22,730 bases of DNA from JBMNTU01 sp050945895. GTDB taxonomy: Bacteria; Bacillota; Clostridia; Christensenellales; Christensenellaceae. The position numbers and the translations under genes are program-made. This document shows positions 6,797-14,804 of this stretch, one piece after another. The notes beneath the pieces were generated by a model, which was not told the DNA's origin, searched no databases, and saw nothing but the letters and a program-made list of their open reading frames with translations. The stretch lies in contig JBMNTU010000027.1 in assembly GCA_050945895.1 (NCBI GenBank), forward strand, positions 1-22,730. Direction: 5' to 3'. How positions within the stretch are numbered: position 1 is the stretch's first letter; each line of letters opens with the position of its first letter.

Positions 6797-7939
6797 ATGA
6801 AGAAAGTAAACGTTGGATTGATTGGTGCGGGCTGGATGGGAACATTCTACTCGCAGGGTTTTTTGAATGTACAGCGGGCGTATGGCACAGAAGTTGTTCC
6901 CGTATTTAAGGCGGTTGCCGACCCGGTAGAAGCGGCAGGCAAAAAAGTACAGGAACAATTTGGCTACCAGGACTATTATGCAGATTGGAAAGACCTTTTG
7001 AAAGACCCGGAAATTGACCTGGTTGTTATTACGACGCCCAACTATACACACAGGGACATCGTTGTGGCTGCTGCGGAAGCGGGCAAGCACATTGTTTGCG
7101 AAAAGCCCATGGCCATGAATGTACAGCAGGCCAAGGAGATGGCAGATGCTGTTAAAAAAGCGGGTGTACTCAGCCTGGTAGACTTTATCTACCGCCGTTT
7201 GCCCATTTCTGCCAAGGCAAAGAAGATGGTCGACAACGGAGAACTTGGTGAAATTTTCACATTCCGAGGAGAGTTTGACTGCAGCTACTGCGCAGACCCA
7301 AACACACCCATGACATGGCGCCAATACAAAGACCTGGCGGGCACGGGTGCGCTGGGCGATCTGACAACGCATATCATCAGCCTTTCGGACATGATCGTTG
7401 GCAGCAAGCTGGGCAAAATTGTGGAAGTAAACGCGGTTTGGGATACGGTGTATAAAAAGCGCCCCAAATCGGCAAGCGATTCTACGATGGTCGATGTAGA
7501 AAACGAGGACGAAATCTACATCATGGTGAAATACGAAAACGGACGAATCGGGCAGATGTCTTCCGGGCGTATTTCGGTTGGCAAGCCTTGTGAAATGTCG
7601 TATGAAATTCAGGGGTCTAAGGGGACGATCCGGTTTAACCTGATGCGCCTCAACGAGCTTGAGGTTGCGCTTTCGAGCGATGTGCCGGATGATATCGGCT
7701 ATAAATCGCTGGTGGGCAACGTTGGGCATGGCGACTACTTCAACTTCTCGCAGCTCAATGGACTGGGCGTTTCGTATGGCGACACAATGGGCATTCAGGC
7801 GCATAGCATTCTGAAAGCGATTGCGGACAACAAGCCGGTAGAAATCGATATCCAGTATGGCTACGAGGTAGAGCGTATTTGTGCGGCTATCGAAAAGTCG
7901 GCAAAAGAGGAAAGATGGGTAAAAGTCAGCGAGGTGTAA
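6797..7939 (+). CDS. Gfo/Idh/MocA-family NAD(P)-dependent oxidoreductase
   Basis: This is a predicted cytoplasmic sugar or polyol dehydrogenase of 380 residues, within the family range. An N-terminal Rossmann fold starts at once with NVGLIGAGWMG. The family's catalytic lysine is in CEKPMAMN (Lys103), and the GDLTTH block supplies Asp188 and His192 near the active site. The C-terminal half is the usual alpha/beta substrate domain. AAGGAG precedes the ATG. Together with the upstream isomerase it suggests oxidation of a ring hydroxyl followed by isomerisation or epimerisation, as in inositol and keto-sugar pathways. Whether it reduces or oxidises, and which sugar it uses, cannot be read from the sequence. 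A perfect terminator follows. Confidence 0.92.
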   Translation: MKKVNVGLIGAGWMGTFYSQGFLNVQRAYGTEVVPVFKAVADPVEAAGKKVQEQFGYQDYYADWKDLLKDPEIDLVVITTPNYTHRDIVVAAAEAGKHIVCEKPMAMNVQQAKEMADAVKKAGVLSLVDFIYRRLPISAKAKKMVDNGELGEIFTFRGEFDCSYCADPNTPMTWRQYKDLAGTGALGDLTTHIISLSDMIVGSKLGKIVEVNAVWDTVYKKRPKSASDSTMVDVENEDEIYIMVKYENGRIGQMSSGRISVGKPCEMSYEIQGSKGTIRFNLMRLNELEVALSSDVPDDIGYKSLVGNVGHGDYFNFSQLNGLGVSYGDTMGIQAHSILKAIADNKPVEIDIQYGYEVERICAAIEKSAKEERWVKVSEV

Positions 7940-7971
7940 CAGGATTTTCCCATTTAATAAGATGGAAAAGC

Positions 7972-8003
7972 GAAGGGGTCTGCGAAAGCAGACCCCTTCT
8001 TTA
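7972..8003 (+). terminator. Intrinsic terminator of the sugar catabolism segment
   Basis: A perfect 12-bp stem (GAAGGGGTCTGC, 7972-7983, with GCAGACCCCTTC, 7988-7999) is closed by a stable GAAA tetraloop and followed by TTTA. A weaker hairpin (TTTTCC..GGAAAA) lies just before it. This separates the sugar segment from the aldo/keto reductase gene. Confidence 0.88.
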
Positions 8004-8117
8004 TATGCGCTTTAGTGAGTTGAGCGGAGGGAAACAAAACCTGCCTGTATGGGGCAACTGACAAAATGCGAAAAACATTTTAATTGAAAAAAATAAATAT
8101 ATAATTTATTTTTTGCT

Positions 8118-8145
8118 TTGCAAACAGTAAAAAATTCGATATAAT
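8118..8145 (+). promoter_or_regulatory. Promoter of the aldo/keto reductase gene
   Basis: A -35 box TTGCAA (8118-8123) and a perfect -10 box TATAAT (8140-8145) are 16 bases apart in an AT-rich stretch. Transcription would start near 8152, at the left edge of the inverted repeat that follows. Confidence 0.7.
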
Positions 8146-8150
8146 GGCAG

Positions 8151-8170
8151 TGTATTGCGGCAGCAATACA
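8151..8170. promoter_or_regulatory. Perfect inverted repeat over the transcription start (candidate operator)
   Basis: TGTATTGC and GCAATACA are exact reverse complements separated by GGCA. The repeat begins 6 bases after the -10 box, the usual place for a repressor site. It has no T-tract, so it is not a terminator. As RNA it would be a 5'-end hairpin that could stabilise the transcript. It is unlike the LacI-type site at 180 and 1451, so a different regulator is implied. Confidence 0.55.
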
Positions 8171-8205
8171 ATCGACTATGAGTGATATTTCATGGAGGGA
8201 AGAAG

Positions 8206-9078
8206 ATGAGTAAAGCAATACCGGAATTTACCCTGCGCAACGGCGTAAAGGTTCCCGTGCTTTCGCTGGGCACGGCGCTCAACGATGAAGCAAGCGAGAT
8301 GGACCGCACAATACGGGATGCGTACGAAATTGGCTACCGCGCGTTCGATACGGCCGAAGCGTATATGAACCAGGCGGCAATCGGCGATGCAATAGAAAGA
8401 AACGGCATCGACAGAAAAACCGTTTATATTTCATCGAAGGTGTGGAACACCAACCATGGGTATGACAGCACGCTTAAGGCGTTTGATAATGCGCTTAAAG
8501 AGCTTAAAACAGACTACCTTGACCAGTACCTGATCCACTGGCCGGGGTTTACGGAAAGCTATATCGATACATGGAAGGCAATGGAAAAGCTGTACAAGGA
8601 AAAACGTGTGCGCGTTATTGGCGTAAGCAACTTTCTGGTGCACCATATAGAGCGGCTGATGGAGGTCGCGGAAATTATGCCTATGGTCGACCAGATGGAG
8701 ATGAACCCGGTGTTCCTTCCGCTGGAGGAAATGGCGTTCTGCAAAGAAAACAATATACAAATGGAAGCAACTAGGCCCATTTGCCGCGGCAAGCTGGATG
8801 AATTTGAGCCCATTACAAAGCTGGCGGAAAAATATGGAAAAACGCCTACGCAAATTGCAATCCGCTGGCATATAGACCAGGGAGTGCGGCCGCTTCCCAT
8901 GACGATGAAAACGCACCGCCTAAAGGAAAACTTCGATGTATTCGATTTTTCGCTGACGCCCGAAGAGGTACGCTCGATCAACGAATTGAACACGGGCGTG
9001 CGCCAGACGGGGCAAAACCCCGATGAGTTTTTTGAATTGGACAACGATTTTAAAAACCATCCGTCCAACCAGGATTGA
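8206..9078 (+). CDS. Aldo/keto reductase
   Basis: This is a predicted cytoplasmic NAD(P)H-dependent carbonyl reductase of 290 residues. The catalytic tetrad is complete: Asp48 and Tyr53 (FDTAEAYMN), Lys78 (SSKVW) and His111 (LIHWP). The start at 8206 has GGAGGGA 7 bases upstream; a GTG at 8182 in the same frame would put that site inside the gene and is rejected. Two cofactor-site blocks are unusual. The common IPKS block that contacts the NADPH phosphate reads LPMTMK, and the common EAYSPLG block, whose Tyr stacks on nicotinamide, reads EATRPIC. These may change cofactor preference. It has its own promoter and terminator, so it need not belong to the upstream sugar pathway. The natural substrate is unknown. 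Confidence 0.92.
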   Translation: MSKAIPEFTLRNGVKVPVLSLGTALNDEASEMDRTIRDAYEIGYRAFDTAEAYMNQAAIGDAIERNGIDRKTVYISSKVWNTNHGYDSTLKAFDNALKELKTDYLDQYLIHWPGFTESYIDTWKAMEKLYKEKRVRVIGVSNFLVHHIERLMEVAEIMPMVDQMEMNPVFLPLEEMAFCKENNIQMEATRPICRGKLDEFEPITKLAEKYGKTPTQIAIRWHIDQGVRPLPMTMKTHRLKENFDVFDFSLTPEEVRSINELNTGVRQTGQNPDEFFELDNDFKNHPSNQD

Positions 9079-9091
9079 CGCTTGACTATAG

Positions 9092-9122
9092 AAGAGGCGG
9101 GCCGCTGTGTCCGCCTTTTCTT
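9092..9122 (+). terminator. Terminator after the aldo/keto reductase gene
   Basis: AGGCGG (9095-9100) pairs with CCGCCT (9111-9116), extended by A-T pairs, around a ten-base loop. TTTTCTT closes the structure. It lies 14 bases after the stop codon. Confidence 0.75.
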
Positions 9123-9286
9123 GTATGTGCCGGCGCGGTGAAGCAGCTTCGCCGATAGGAGTGAAAAAAAGCCGGTTGGGCACACGAAGTTCAGTTGCCC
9201 GATGAAAAACGCTCGCGTAAAAATACCCAAAAGGCTGCGCCGCATACATTGGGGGCGGCAAGAGCAAAACAAAAGGAGAAAACACT

Positions 9287-9736
9287 GTGAAAATTGTTCA
9301 GGCTGCAGACGGCAAAAGAGACTATATGGACCTGCTGATGCTGGCAGACCCGTCTGTGGAAATGATCGACCGGTATTTGGATATGGGAGAGCTGTTTGTA
9401 ATGAAGGGCGAGGGGAAGGCGGTTGGCGTTGCTGTTGTTATGGAAATATCTCCGGAAGAGTGCGAGCTAAAAAACCTTGCGGTTTGTGAGAAATGCCAAA
9501 AACGGGGCTATGGAAGGCAAATGCTGGAATTTTTGTTTGGGCATTATGCGGGGAAATATAAGACGATGCTGGTAGGAACGGCAGAAACGGGCGAGGGTAC
9601 AGTGGAGTTTTACCAAAAAAACGGATTTTGCTATTCGCATAGCATTCCTGGTTTTTTTGAAAAAAATTATTTTCCGCCGATTTATGAAGGCGGGCAAAGG
9701 CTGCGCCATATGGTTTGCCTGAAAAGAAAATTATGA
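9287..9736 (+). CDS. Small GNAT-family N-acetyltransferase
   Basis: This is a predicted acetyl-CoA-dependent acetyltransferase of 149 residues, single domain. The acetyl-CoA pyrophosphate loop is visible as QKRGYG (family Q/RxxGxG/A) after the beta strand CELKNLAV. The C-terminal FYQKNGF block is also typical. A GTG start at 9287 is chosen because AAAGGAG lies 8 bases upstream. The preceding 200 bases hold the reductase terminator and no clear promoter. It converges on the minus-strand cysteine-rich gene with only 16 bases between the two stops. The acetylated substrate cannot be inferred. Confidence 0.85.
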   Translation: MKIVQAADGKRDYMDLLMLADPSVEMIDRYLDMGELFVMKGEGKAVGVAVVMEISPEECELKNLAVCEKCQKRGYGRQMLEFLFGHYAGKYKTMLVGTAETGEGTVEFYQKNGFCYSHSIPGFFEKNYFPPIYEGGQRLRHMVCLKRKL

Positions 9737-9752
9737 TAACCGCCGGATACAG

Positions 9753-9884
9753 TCAGCTTGCATATTTGCACACATCCTGCGGTTCGCTTTCCATTGTGTG
9801 ATAGTAGCCGCAATCTTCACAGCATACTACCTCGGCTTGGTAATCGTAGTACGGGCACAGGCCGTCTTCAGGAACAGTTGTCAT
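9753..9884 (-). CDS. Small cysteine-rich protein, 43 residues, unknown function
   Basis: I recognise no family. The frame reads from ATG at 9884 to TGA at 9753, with a good GGAGG 9 bases upstream. It encodes five cysteines, at residues 10, 21, 22, 25 and 39. The C10-P, CC-x2-C and C39 arrangement, with the aromatic residues YYDY and GYYH, looks like a small zinc-ribbon or metal-binding protein. The start MTTVPEDGLCPYYDYQ is acidic. It lies 84 bases downstream of the SGNH gene on the same strand, with no obvious terminator between, so it may be the third gene of that operon. Its short length leaves a chance frame possible, but the ribosome binding site and cysteine spacing argue for a real gene. 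Confidence 0.6.
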   Translation of the reverse strand: MTTVPEDGLCPYYDYQAEVVCCEDCGYYHTMESEPQDVCKYAS

Positions 9885-9968
9885 AGGTGTTGTCCTCCGT
9901 CTGTTTTTTATTAGGATAAACGGACAGAGTGAATTGAAATTGAATTTCTTATGAATAATTTATGAATA

Positions 9969-11210
9969 CTAACCAGCGTATTTGGCCCAGTCTGCCAGCT
10001 CACCCAGGAGGATGCCCGGCGCGTTTCGTTCGACCATCAGAAGCAGAACGGCGTCGGGCTGGCCGCTGGACAAAATGAGGTCTTCCGTAAATATTGCATA
10101 GTTTTCGTTGTACAGCACCTGGTCGTATTCTTGGCGGAGAAAGGCATCCATGGCGTACTCGAACGAGTCGTGCATAAGCAGCAGCGTGCCTGAGCGTTCG
10201 CTGAGTTTGCCGCGTTGCACAAAGAAGTCATCCGTAAAAGCGGTGCCTGTTTTGGGAATCCACGCGCTGGAGAAGGTCAGTTGGTTTAAATCGCCGCCCG
10301 TACCGCTGTAGGACAGCACATCTTCATCGGAAAAATCCAGAGGAACATAATCTGTTTTCATTTGCTGCATCAACTCGTCAAACGCAATATAGGCGCCGGT
10401 ATCGCACCAGTGCGTGTCTGTGGTGTAATATAAATAGCCGCAACGATCTTTTGCTTCGGTCAACGAATCCTTGAAATACAGGAAATTGAGGCCGGTACCC
10501 GAAAGATAGTCCGTAATCTGCTGTGTGCTCGTATACGCTGCCCGGTAATAGCGCTCGGGCATATATTCCGGATAAATCGTCTGTTTTTCGGGGCAGACGG
10601 CAACATAAAGCGGGATGCCCTGTTCTGCGAGATAGTTTTGTAATCCTTGCAGGTTTTGGGCGATTTGGGCAAGCTGGTTTTCGTTCAGAAGATTCATGCC
10701 CATATATTCATCCATCACTTGCGCGTTTCCGTAAAAAAGCCAGTTATTATCGCCAATGATGACCGTGTCGTTGGGCGAAGAGCCCGTTGCCATCAAAATG
10801 GCGCTGTGCGTCTGGATCATTTCCTGCCGGAAGGGCACGGTATCGTTAATAAATGCGTCTAGGCTTCGGGGGTAGGTTTCGTAATCCTCCAAACGAAAGG
10901 GGGGAAACTCCGTGTTCAGAAAGCGGTTTTCGATGTTTTCCACCTCACGCCCGCTCATCAGGGGAAGCGTTAGCATGGGAAACAAAAGCAATGCGGCAAA
11001 ACAGCCAATGGTGATTTTTTTGCAGGTCATAGTCCTGCTTTTTTTGAACACAAGGACAAGGATGGCGGCGCAGGCTGCGGCAACAGCAATGGGCACAGCG
11101 GCCAGCATGGGCATTGTTGCCTGCGAAGCGAGCGCTGTTAGGAACGCGGCAAAGAAAGCGGCGGCAGACAATATGGAAACCAAAAGGATCTGCTTTTTTT
11201 TTGCTTTCAT
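9969..11210 (-). CDS. Membrane-anchored SGNH-fold acyltransferase/esterase (AlgJ/AlgX type)
   Basis: This is the extracytoplasmic partner of the adjacent MBOAT protein. In this family it transfers or handles acetyl groups on secreted or cell-surface polymers. It has 413 residues. Three hydrophobic segments (about 7-27, 33-56 and 65-86) come first, and the SGNH-like domain starts after ENRFLNTEFP. Likely catalytic residues are the Asp265-Thr-His267-Trp block (TTDTHWCDTGAY) and Ser349 in MHDSFEYAM. Its start has GGGGAG upstream, and it follows the MBOAT gene by 18 bases. Alginate proteins usually have a single anchor or a signal peptide, so the three-helix N-terminus is a difference. The polymer is unknown; a capsule or wall polysaccharide is likely. 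Confidence 0.82.
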   Translation of the reverse strand: MKAKKKQILLVSILSAAAFFAAFLTALASQATMPMLAAVPIAVAAACAAILVLVFKKSRTMTCKKITIGCFAALLLFPMLTLPLMSGREVENIENRFLNTEFPPFRLEDYETYPRSLDAFINDTVPFRQEMIQTHSAILMATGSSPNDTVIIGDNNWLFYGNAQVMDEYMGMNLLNENQLAQIAQNLQGLQNYLAEQGIPLYVAVCPEKQTIYPEYMPERYYRAAYTSTQQITDYLSGTGLNFLYFKDSLTEAKDRCGYLYYTTDTHWCDTGAYIAFDELMQQMKTDYVPLDFSDEDVLSYSGTGGDLNQLTFSSAWIPKTGTAFTDDFFVQRGKLSERSGTLLLMHDSFEYAMDAFLRQEYDQVLYNENYAIFTEDLILSSGQPDAVLLLMVERNAPGILLGELADWAKYAG

Positions 11211-11228
11211 GGTAGTGCTCCCCTCTCC

Positions 11229-12638
11229 CTAAAATCGGAAATAGATAAACGGATTGTACGTACCGGACACAACAAAAACCAGGCTGAGCGCGACCAGTAC
11301 GAAAACAGAAGCGGTTGCAAGCGTGCCGGTATGGTTTTGGTTATATAGCCAGGTATGGAACTTTGGTATTTTTTGCAGCGGGCCGCACAACAGGATGCCC
11401 AGTACAATAATAGTAACCGTAAAGGGATTTAAGAAAAGTTCCGGTGTGTAGCGTATGTCTGCGGGCACATAGGTAAACATACTGGTAAAATACCGCAGGG
11501 CGTGCCCCAGGCTGTCTGCACGGAAAAAGACCCAGCCGGTCATAAAAGCGAATATGGTATACGCGATATTGATAACCTTCAGCTTGCACTTTTCTAAAAG
11601 CTTTGAAAGGAATAACCGCTCTATAACAAGATAGAAGCCGTTATACAAGCCCCAGATTACAAACGTCCACTCTGCACCATGCCACAGCCCTGTCAGGAAA
11701 AAGACAATCAGCAGGTTCAAATAGGTTCGGCCGGCACCCCTTCGGTTTCCGCCCAATGGAATATACAGATATTCCTTGAACCAGGTGGAAAGGGAAATAT
11801 GCCACCTGCGCCAGAATTCCTGCATGGATTTTGAAATGTACGGATAATTGAAGTTTTCCATAAAGTCGAACCCAAACATTTTACCCAGCCCGATTGCCAT
11901 ATCCGAATAGCCCGAAAAATCAAAGTAGATTTGAAGCGTGTAGCACAAAATACCCACCCAGGCCGTAGATGTTCCAAGAACATGCGTGGGCAGGGCAAAA
12001 ATCTTATCGGCAACAAAAGCGACTGTGTTGGCAATCAGTACTTTTTTTGCCAGCCCGAACGCAAAGCGCCGGAAGCCAAAATAAATTTGCTGGAGGTCGA
12101 TTTTGCGTGTGTGTAGCTGCTGCTCGATATCGCGGTATTTAACGATGGGTCCGGCGATAAGCTGCGGAAAAAAGGAAATATAGAGCGCCATATCCAAAAA
12201 GCTTTTTTGCACATGTACTTTTTCCCTGTACAGGTCGATAACATAAGAAAGCGCCTGGAATGTATAGAAGGAAATACCGATGGGCAGAACAAAATTTGGG
12301 AGTGGGACGGTGTCTACCCCCAAAAGCGCATTGATGTTTTCTGCAACAAAGCCGGCATATTTGAAAACGCCCAGCATCAGCAGGTTGAGCGCAACGCCGG
12401 CAAAAAGAAGCAGTTTGCGTTTTTTTGTGTGGTGAACAGCCCCAAACCCGCGGCCTACAAGATAGTTGAACGTAATGGAAGCAAGCATGACAAGGACAAA
12501 AACAGGTTCGCCCCAGGCATAGAAAAACAGGCTTGCCAAAAGCAAAAAAATGTTTTTGTATTTTTGCTTTATCACATAGTAAAGGACAAAGCATATTGGC
12601 AGGAAATACACTAAAAATGTGACAGAACTGAAAACCAT
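11229..12638 (-). CDS. MBOAT-family membrane O-acyltransferase (AlgI/DltB type)
   Basis: This multi-pass membrane protein moves an acyl (probably acetyl) group across the membrane for O-acylation of a surface polymer. Its 469 residues match AlgI-like proteins. The N-terminus VFSSVTFLVYFLPICFVLYY is typical. Conserved blocks are LPIGISFYTFQALSYVIDLYR, YFDFSGYSDMAIGLGKMFGF, FWRRWHISLSTWFKEYLYIPLGGNR and FLTGLWHGAEWTF with the invariant His320 (longer blocks are given only to identify the fold). Its partner is the SGNH protein immediately downstream. The ATG at 12638 has no good ribosome binding site, only a distant AAGGAT. A promoter lies just upstream on the minus strand. Polymer biosynthesis genes are not in the window. 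Confidence 0.9.
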   Translation of the reverse strand: MVFSSVTFLVYFLPICFVLYYVIKQKYKNIFLLLASLFFYAWGEPVFVLVMLASITFNYLVGRGFGAVHHTKKRKLLLFAGVALNLLMLGVFKYAGFVAENINALLGVDTVPLPNFVLPIGISFYTFQALSYVIDLYREKVHVQKSFLDMALYISFFPQLIAGPIVKYRDIEQQLHTRKIDLQQIYFGFRRFAFGLAKKVLIANTVAFVADKIFALPTHVLGTSTAWVGILCYTLQIYFDFSGYSDMAIGLGKMFGFDFMENFNYPYISKSMQEFWRRWHISLSTWFKEYLYIPLGGNRRGAGRTYLNLLIVFFLTGLWHGAEWTFVIWGLYNGFYLVIERLFLSKLLEKCKLKVINIAYTIFAFMTGWVFFRADSLGHALRYFTSMFTYVPADIRYTPELFLNPFTVTIIVLGILLCGPLQKIPKFHTWLYNQNHTGTLATASVFVLVALSLVFVVSGTYNPFIYFRF

Positions 12639-12679
12639 AGCTGCGTGAGTTTATCCTTATGTTTATGATTATAGTATCC

Positions 12680-12709
12680 ATATTACAGGAACAGGGGCTT
12701 TTCTGTCAA
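12680..12709 (-). promoter_or_regulatory. Promoter of the O-acylation operon (minus strand)
   Basis: On the minus strand a perfect TTGACA (12709-12704) is followed after 18 bases by TAATAT (12685-12680). A TATAAT at 12673-12668 is an alternative -10 but has no good -35 at the right distance. The region is shared with the divergent kinase gene, for which I find no clear promoter. Confidence 0.6.
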
Positions 12710-12912
12710 TGGCGGAGCGGTGGATGGGCGTTTGTGCTATACTTATGTGTGAAGCAAACCCGGTAAAATGATAACAGACGATTTGTGTCCCGAAACAGTG
12801 ACAGTGCGCAGCCATACAGGGAAATATGCATTGGTTATACGAAAAGAAACGCTCGCTTGCGGGTGTTTGGAGAAAATAACGGGTTTGATTGATATAGAAT
12901 GAAGGAGAGAAA

Positions 12913-13842
12913 ATGTATATCTGCGTGTACCTGAATCCCACGATCGATAGAACGATTTATTTGCAGCAGCTGGAAAAAGGAAAGATCAACCGCACCCAGC
13001 GGTTTGCGGAAACGCCGTCCGGAAAGGCGCTGAACGTTGCCGTTGCGCTGCGGCAGCTTGGGGAAGAGGCAATGCTTGCGGGCGTGCTTCCGGCAAAGGA
13101 TGGTCGAATTGCAAAACGGCTGGAGGAGTACGGTGTCTTGCATTCTTGCAAGGAGGCCGATGCTGCACCAAGGTATAATATAAAGCTGGTGGATATGGGC
13201 GACGCTACCCTTACAGAGGTCAACGAAGCGGGAGCGGTGCTGCCGCAGGCGCTGCTTTGCGAAATTATGCAGGACATTGCCCATATGGCAAAAAAGGGGG
13301 ACACAGTCGTTCTGACGGGCAGCCTTCCGCCCGGTTGCCCCAAGGAATACTATGCAACACTGATTGGGCTGCTGAATGCAAAGGGTGTATATTGCGCGCT
13401 GGACGCCGAGGGCGAAGTACTTGCGCTAGGTATGAAAAGAAAGCCGCTTATCATCAAGCCCAACCTGCACGAGTTGCGGGGGGTCGTTAGCCCAAAAAGC
13501 GACGGAGTCGTCGAATTGGCGCTGGCCTGCCGGGAGATTGCACAAAGCGGCATACGCTATGTTGCGCTGACGCTGGGTGAGCGTGGTGCACTGCTGTGCA
13601 GCAGGGAAGAAGCCTTTTATGCGCCGGCGCTTGCATTGCCGGTGCAATCGACGGTGGGCGCGGGAGACGCAATGCTCGCGGGAATATTGACGCATTTGGA
13701 GCAGGGAATGGAGTGCGCGCTGCGCGCAGGCGCGGCATATGCTTCGGCGGCAGTTTTGCAGGAAGGGACGGACTACCCGAACAGGGAGACATTTTGGCCG
13801 TTTTATGATAGAATAAGGATTGAAAAGGTCGGGTATCTGTGA
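12913..13842 (+). CDS. PfkB-family sugar-phosphate kinase (1-phosphofructokinase/tagatose-6-phosphate kinase type)
   Basis: This is a predicted cytoplasmic ATP-dependent kinase of the ribokinase fold, 309 residues, normal for FruK/LacC-like enzymes. It starts MYICVYLNPTIDRTIYL (family NPAxD). It has the GSLPPG block, KPNLHEL, LGERGAL and the nucleotide/base-catalyst motif STVGAGDAM with Asp252. The substrate loop usually written GGKGxNVA reads SGKALNVA, so both glycines differ, which could change substrate preference. No fructose PTS gene is nearby. AAGGAGAG precedes the ATG. Its stop overlaps a possible GTG of the next frame, so it probably forms one unit with the next two genes. Confidence 0.87.
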   Translation: MYICVYLNPTIDRTIYLQQLEKGKINRTQRFAETPSGKALNVAVALRQLGEEAMLAGVLPAKDGRIAKRLEEYGVLHSCKEADAAPRYNIKLVDMGDATLTEVNEAGAVLPQALLCEIMQDIAHMAKKGDTVVLTGSLPPGCPKEYYATLIGLLNAKGVYCALDAEGEVLALGMKRKPLIIKPNLHELRGVVSPKSDGVVELALACREIAQSGIRYVALTLGERGALLCSREEAFYAPALALPVQSTVGAGDAMLAGILTHLEQGMECALRAGAAYASAAVLQEGTDYPNRETFWPFYDRIRIEKVGYL

Positions 13843-13883
13843 GACGGATGCGGCCGAAATATATGAACGAGGATAACTTTTTT

Positions 13884-14783
13884 ATGCTTACACTAAAACC
13901 GATTACACTTGAGGACAAAGAGCTCTTTGACAACTATATACATGGAAACGGGTATACACAGTCCGAAGCCTCCTTTGCAAACCTCTATATTTGGAAGGAT
14001 GCTTGGGAGGTTTGCGTGGGCCACGACGAGAATGCCGTATACGTTTCCATGGACAGCGACATATATCGACCGTTTTTGATGGCGCCCTTCCGAAAGGATA
14101 TGGAAAAAAGCTTTTGCGAAACAATGGAGCAGGCGCGCGAGTACATGACCAGAACGTATGGCACATTTTACATGAAAAGCGTACCCGAGGGGCTGAAAAA
14201 CATCATCCAGCGGGATTGCGGCGACGCGTACGAATTCCGTTACGACGAATACAATTCCGATTATGTGTATAATATTCAGGACCTGATTGAGCTCCGGGGC
14301 AAAAAATATCACGGAAAAAAGAACCATATCAATAAATTCCTTAGAACATATACGAGCGAGTTTGATGCGTACACGGCAAAGGATAGGGAAGCCTGCCTTG
14401 CTGTGCAGCGCAAGTGGGCGTCGCTCAAGCAGGTGGACGAACGTGAAGCCGAGGAGGAATACCGGTCGATTGAACGGGCGCTGGACAAGTTTGACATGCT
14501 GGGCCTGGTGGGCTGCGTTGTTCGAATCGGCGGGGAGGTGGTCGCGTTTTCTATTGGGGAGCGAATCACCGAAGATACGGCGCTGATCCATATCGAAAAA
14601 GCAGACGACAGCTTTCACGGGTTGTATCCGTATATCAACCGGGAGTTTTTGGCGAATTTTTTCAGCGACCTCACCTATGTAAACCGAGAGGAAGACATGG
14701 GCGTGCCCGGCATCCGGCAGGCAAAGCGCTCGTACCACCCGGCGTTTATGATCGATAAATACGATGCGGTCTACAAGCCCTGA
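13884..14783 (+). CDS. DUF2156 protein (phosphatidylglycerol lysyltransferase C-terminal-like, GNAT fold)
   Basis: This is a soluble protein of about 300 residues matching DUF2156. That family shares a double GNAT-like fold with the catalytic domain of MprF lysyl-phosphatidylglycerol synthases and with FemX-like aminoacyl transferases. The diagnostic block is LRGKKYHGKKNHINKF, and DTALIHIEKAD and YPYINREF are also typical. It lacks the MprF membrane domain, as many clostridial stand-alone copies do. Starts are possible at GTG 13839, ATG 13848, ATG 13863 and ATG 13884. I prefer 13884 because ACGAGGA lies 10 bases upstream and MLTLKPITLEDKELF matches family N-termini. The first choice would overlap the kinase stop. 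The acceptor is unknown. Confidence 0.82.
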   Translation: MLTLKPITLEDKELFDNYIHGNGYTQSEASFANLYIWKDAWEVCVGHDENAVYVSMDSDIYRPFLMAPFRKDMEKSFCETMEQAREYMTRTYGTFYMKSVPEGLKNIIQRDCGDAYEFRYDEYNSDYVYNIQDLIELRGKKYHGKKNHINKFLRTYTSEFDAYTAKDREACLAVQRKWASLKQVDEREAEEEYRSIERALDKFDMLGLVGCVVRIGGEVVAFSIGERITEDTALIHIEKADDSFHGLYPYINREFLANFFSDLTYVNREEDMGVPGIRQAKRSYHPAFMIDKYDAVYKP

Positions 14784-14804
14784 CAGATGCGGGGGGAGGC
14801 AATG

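Noticed and set aside
5938..7804. Minus-strand open frames across the isomerase and Gfo/Idh genes
   Set aside because: They mirror two well-supported plus-strand enzymes, have no recognisable motifs and lack ribosome binding sites.
8182..8206. GTG 8182 as start of the aldo/keto reductase
   Set aside because: The strong GGAGGGA would fall inside the gene, and MSKAIPEFTLRNG from 8206 matches the family start.
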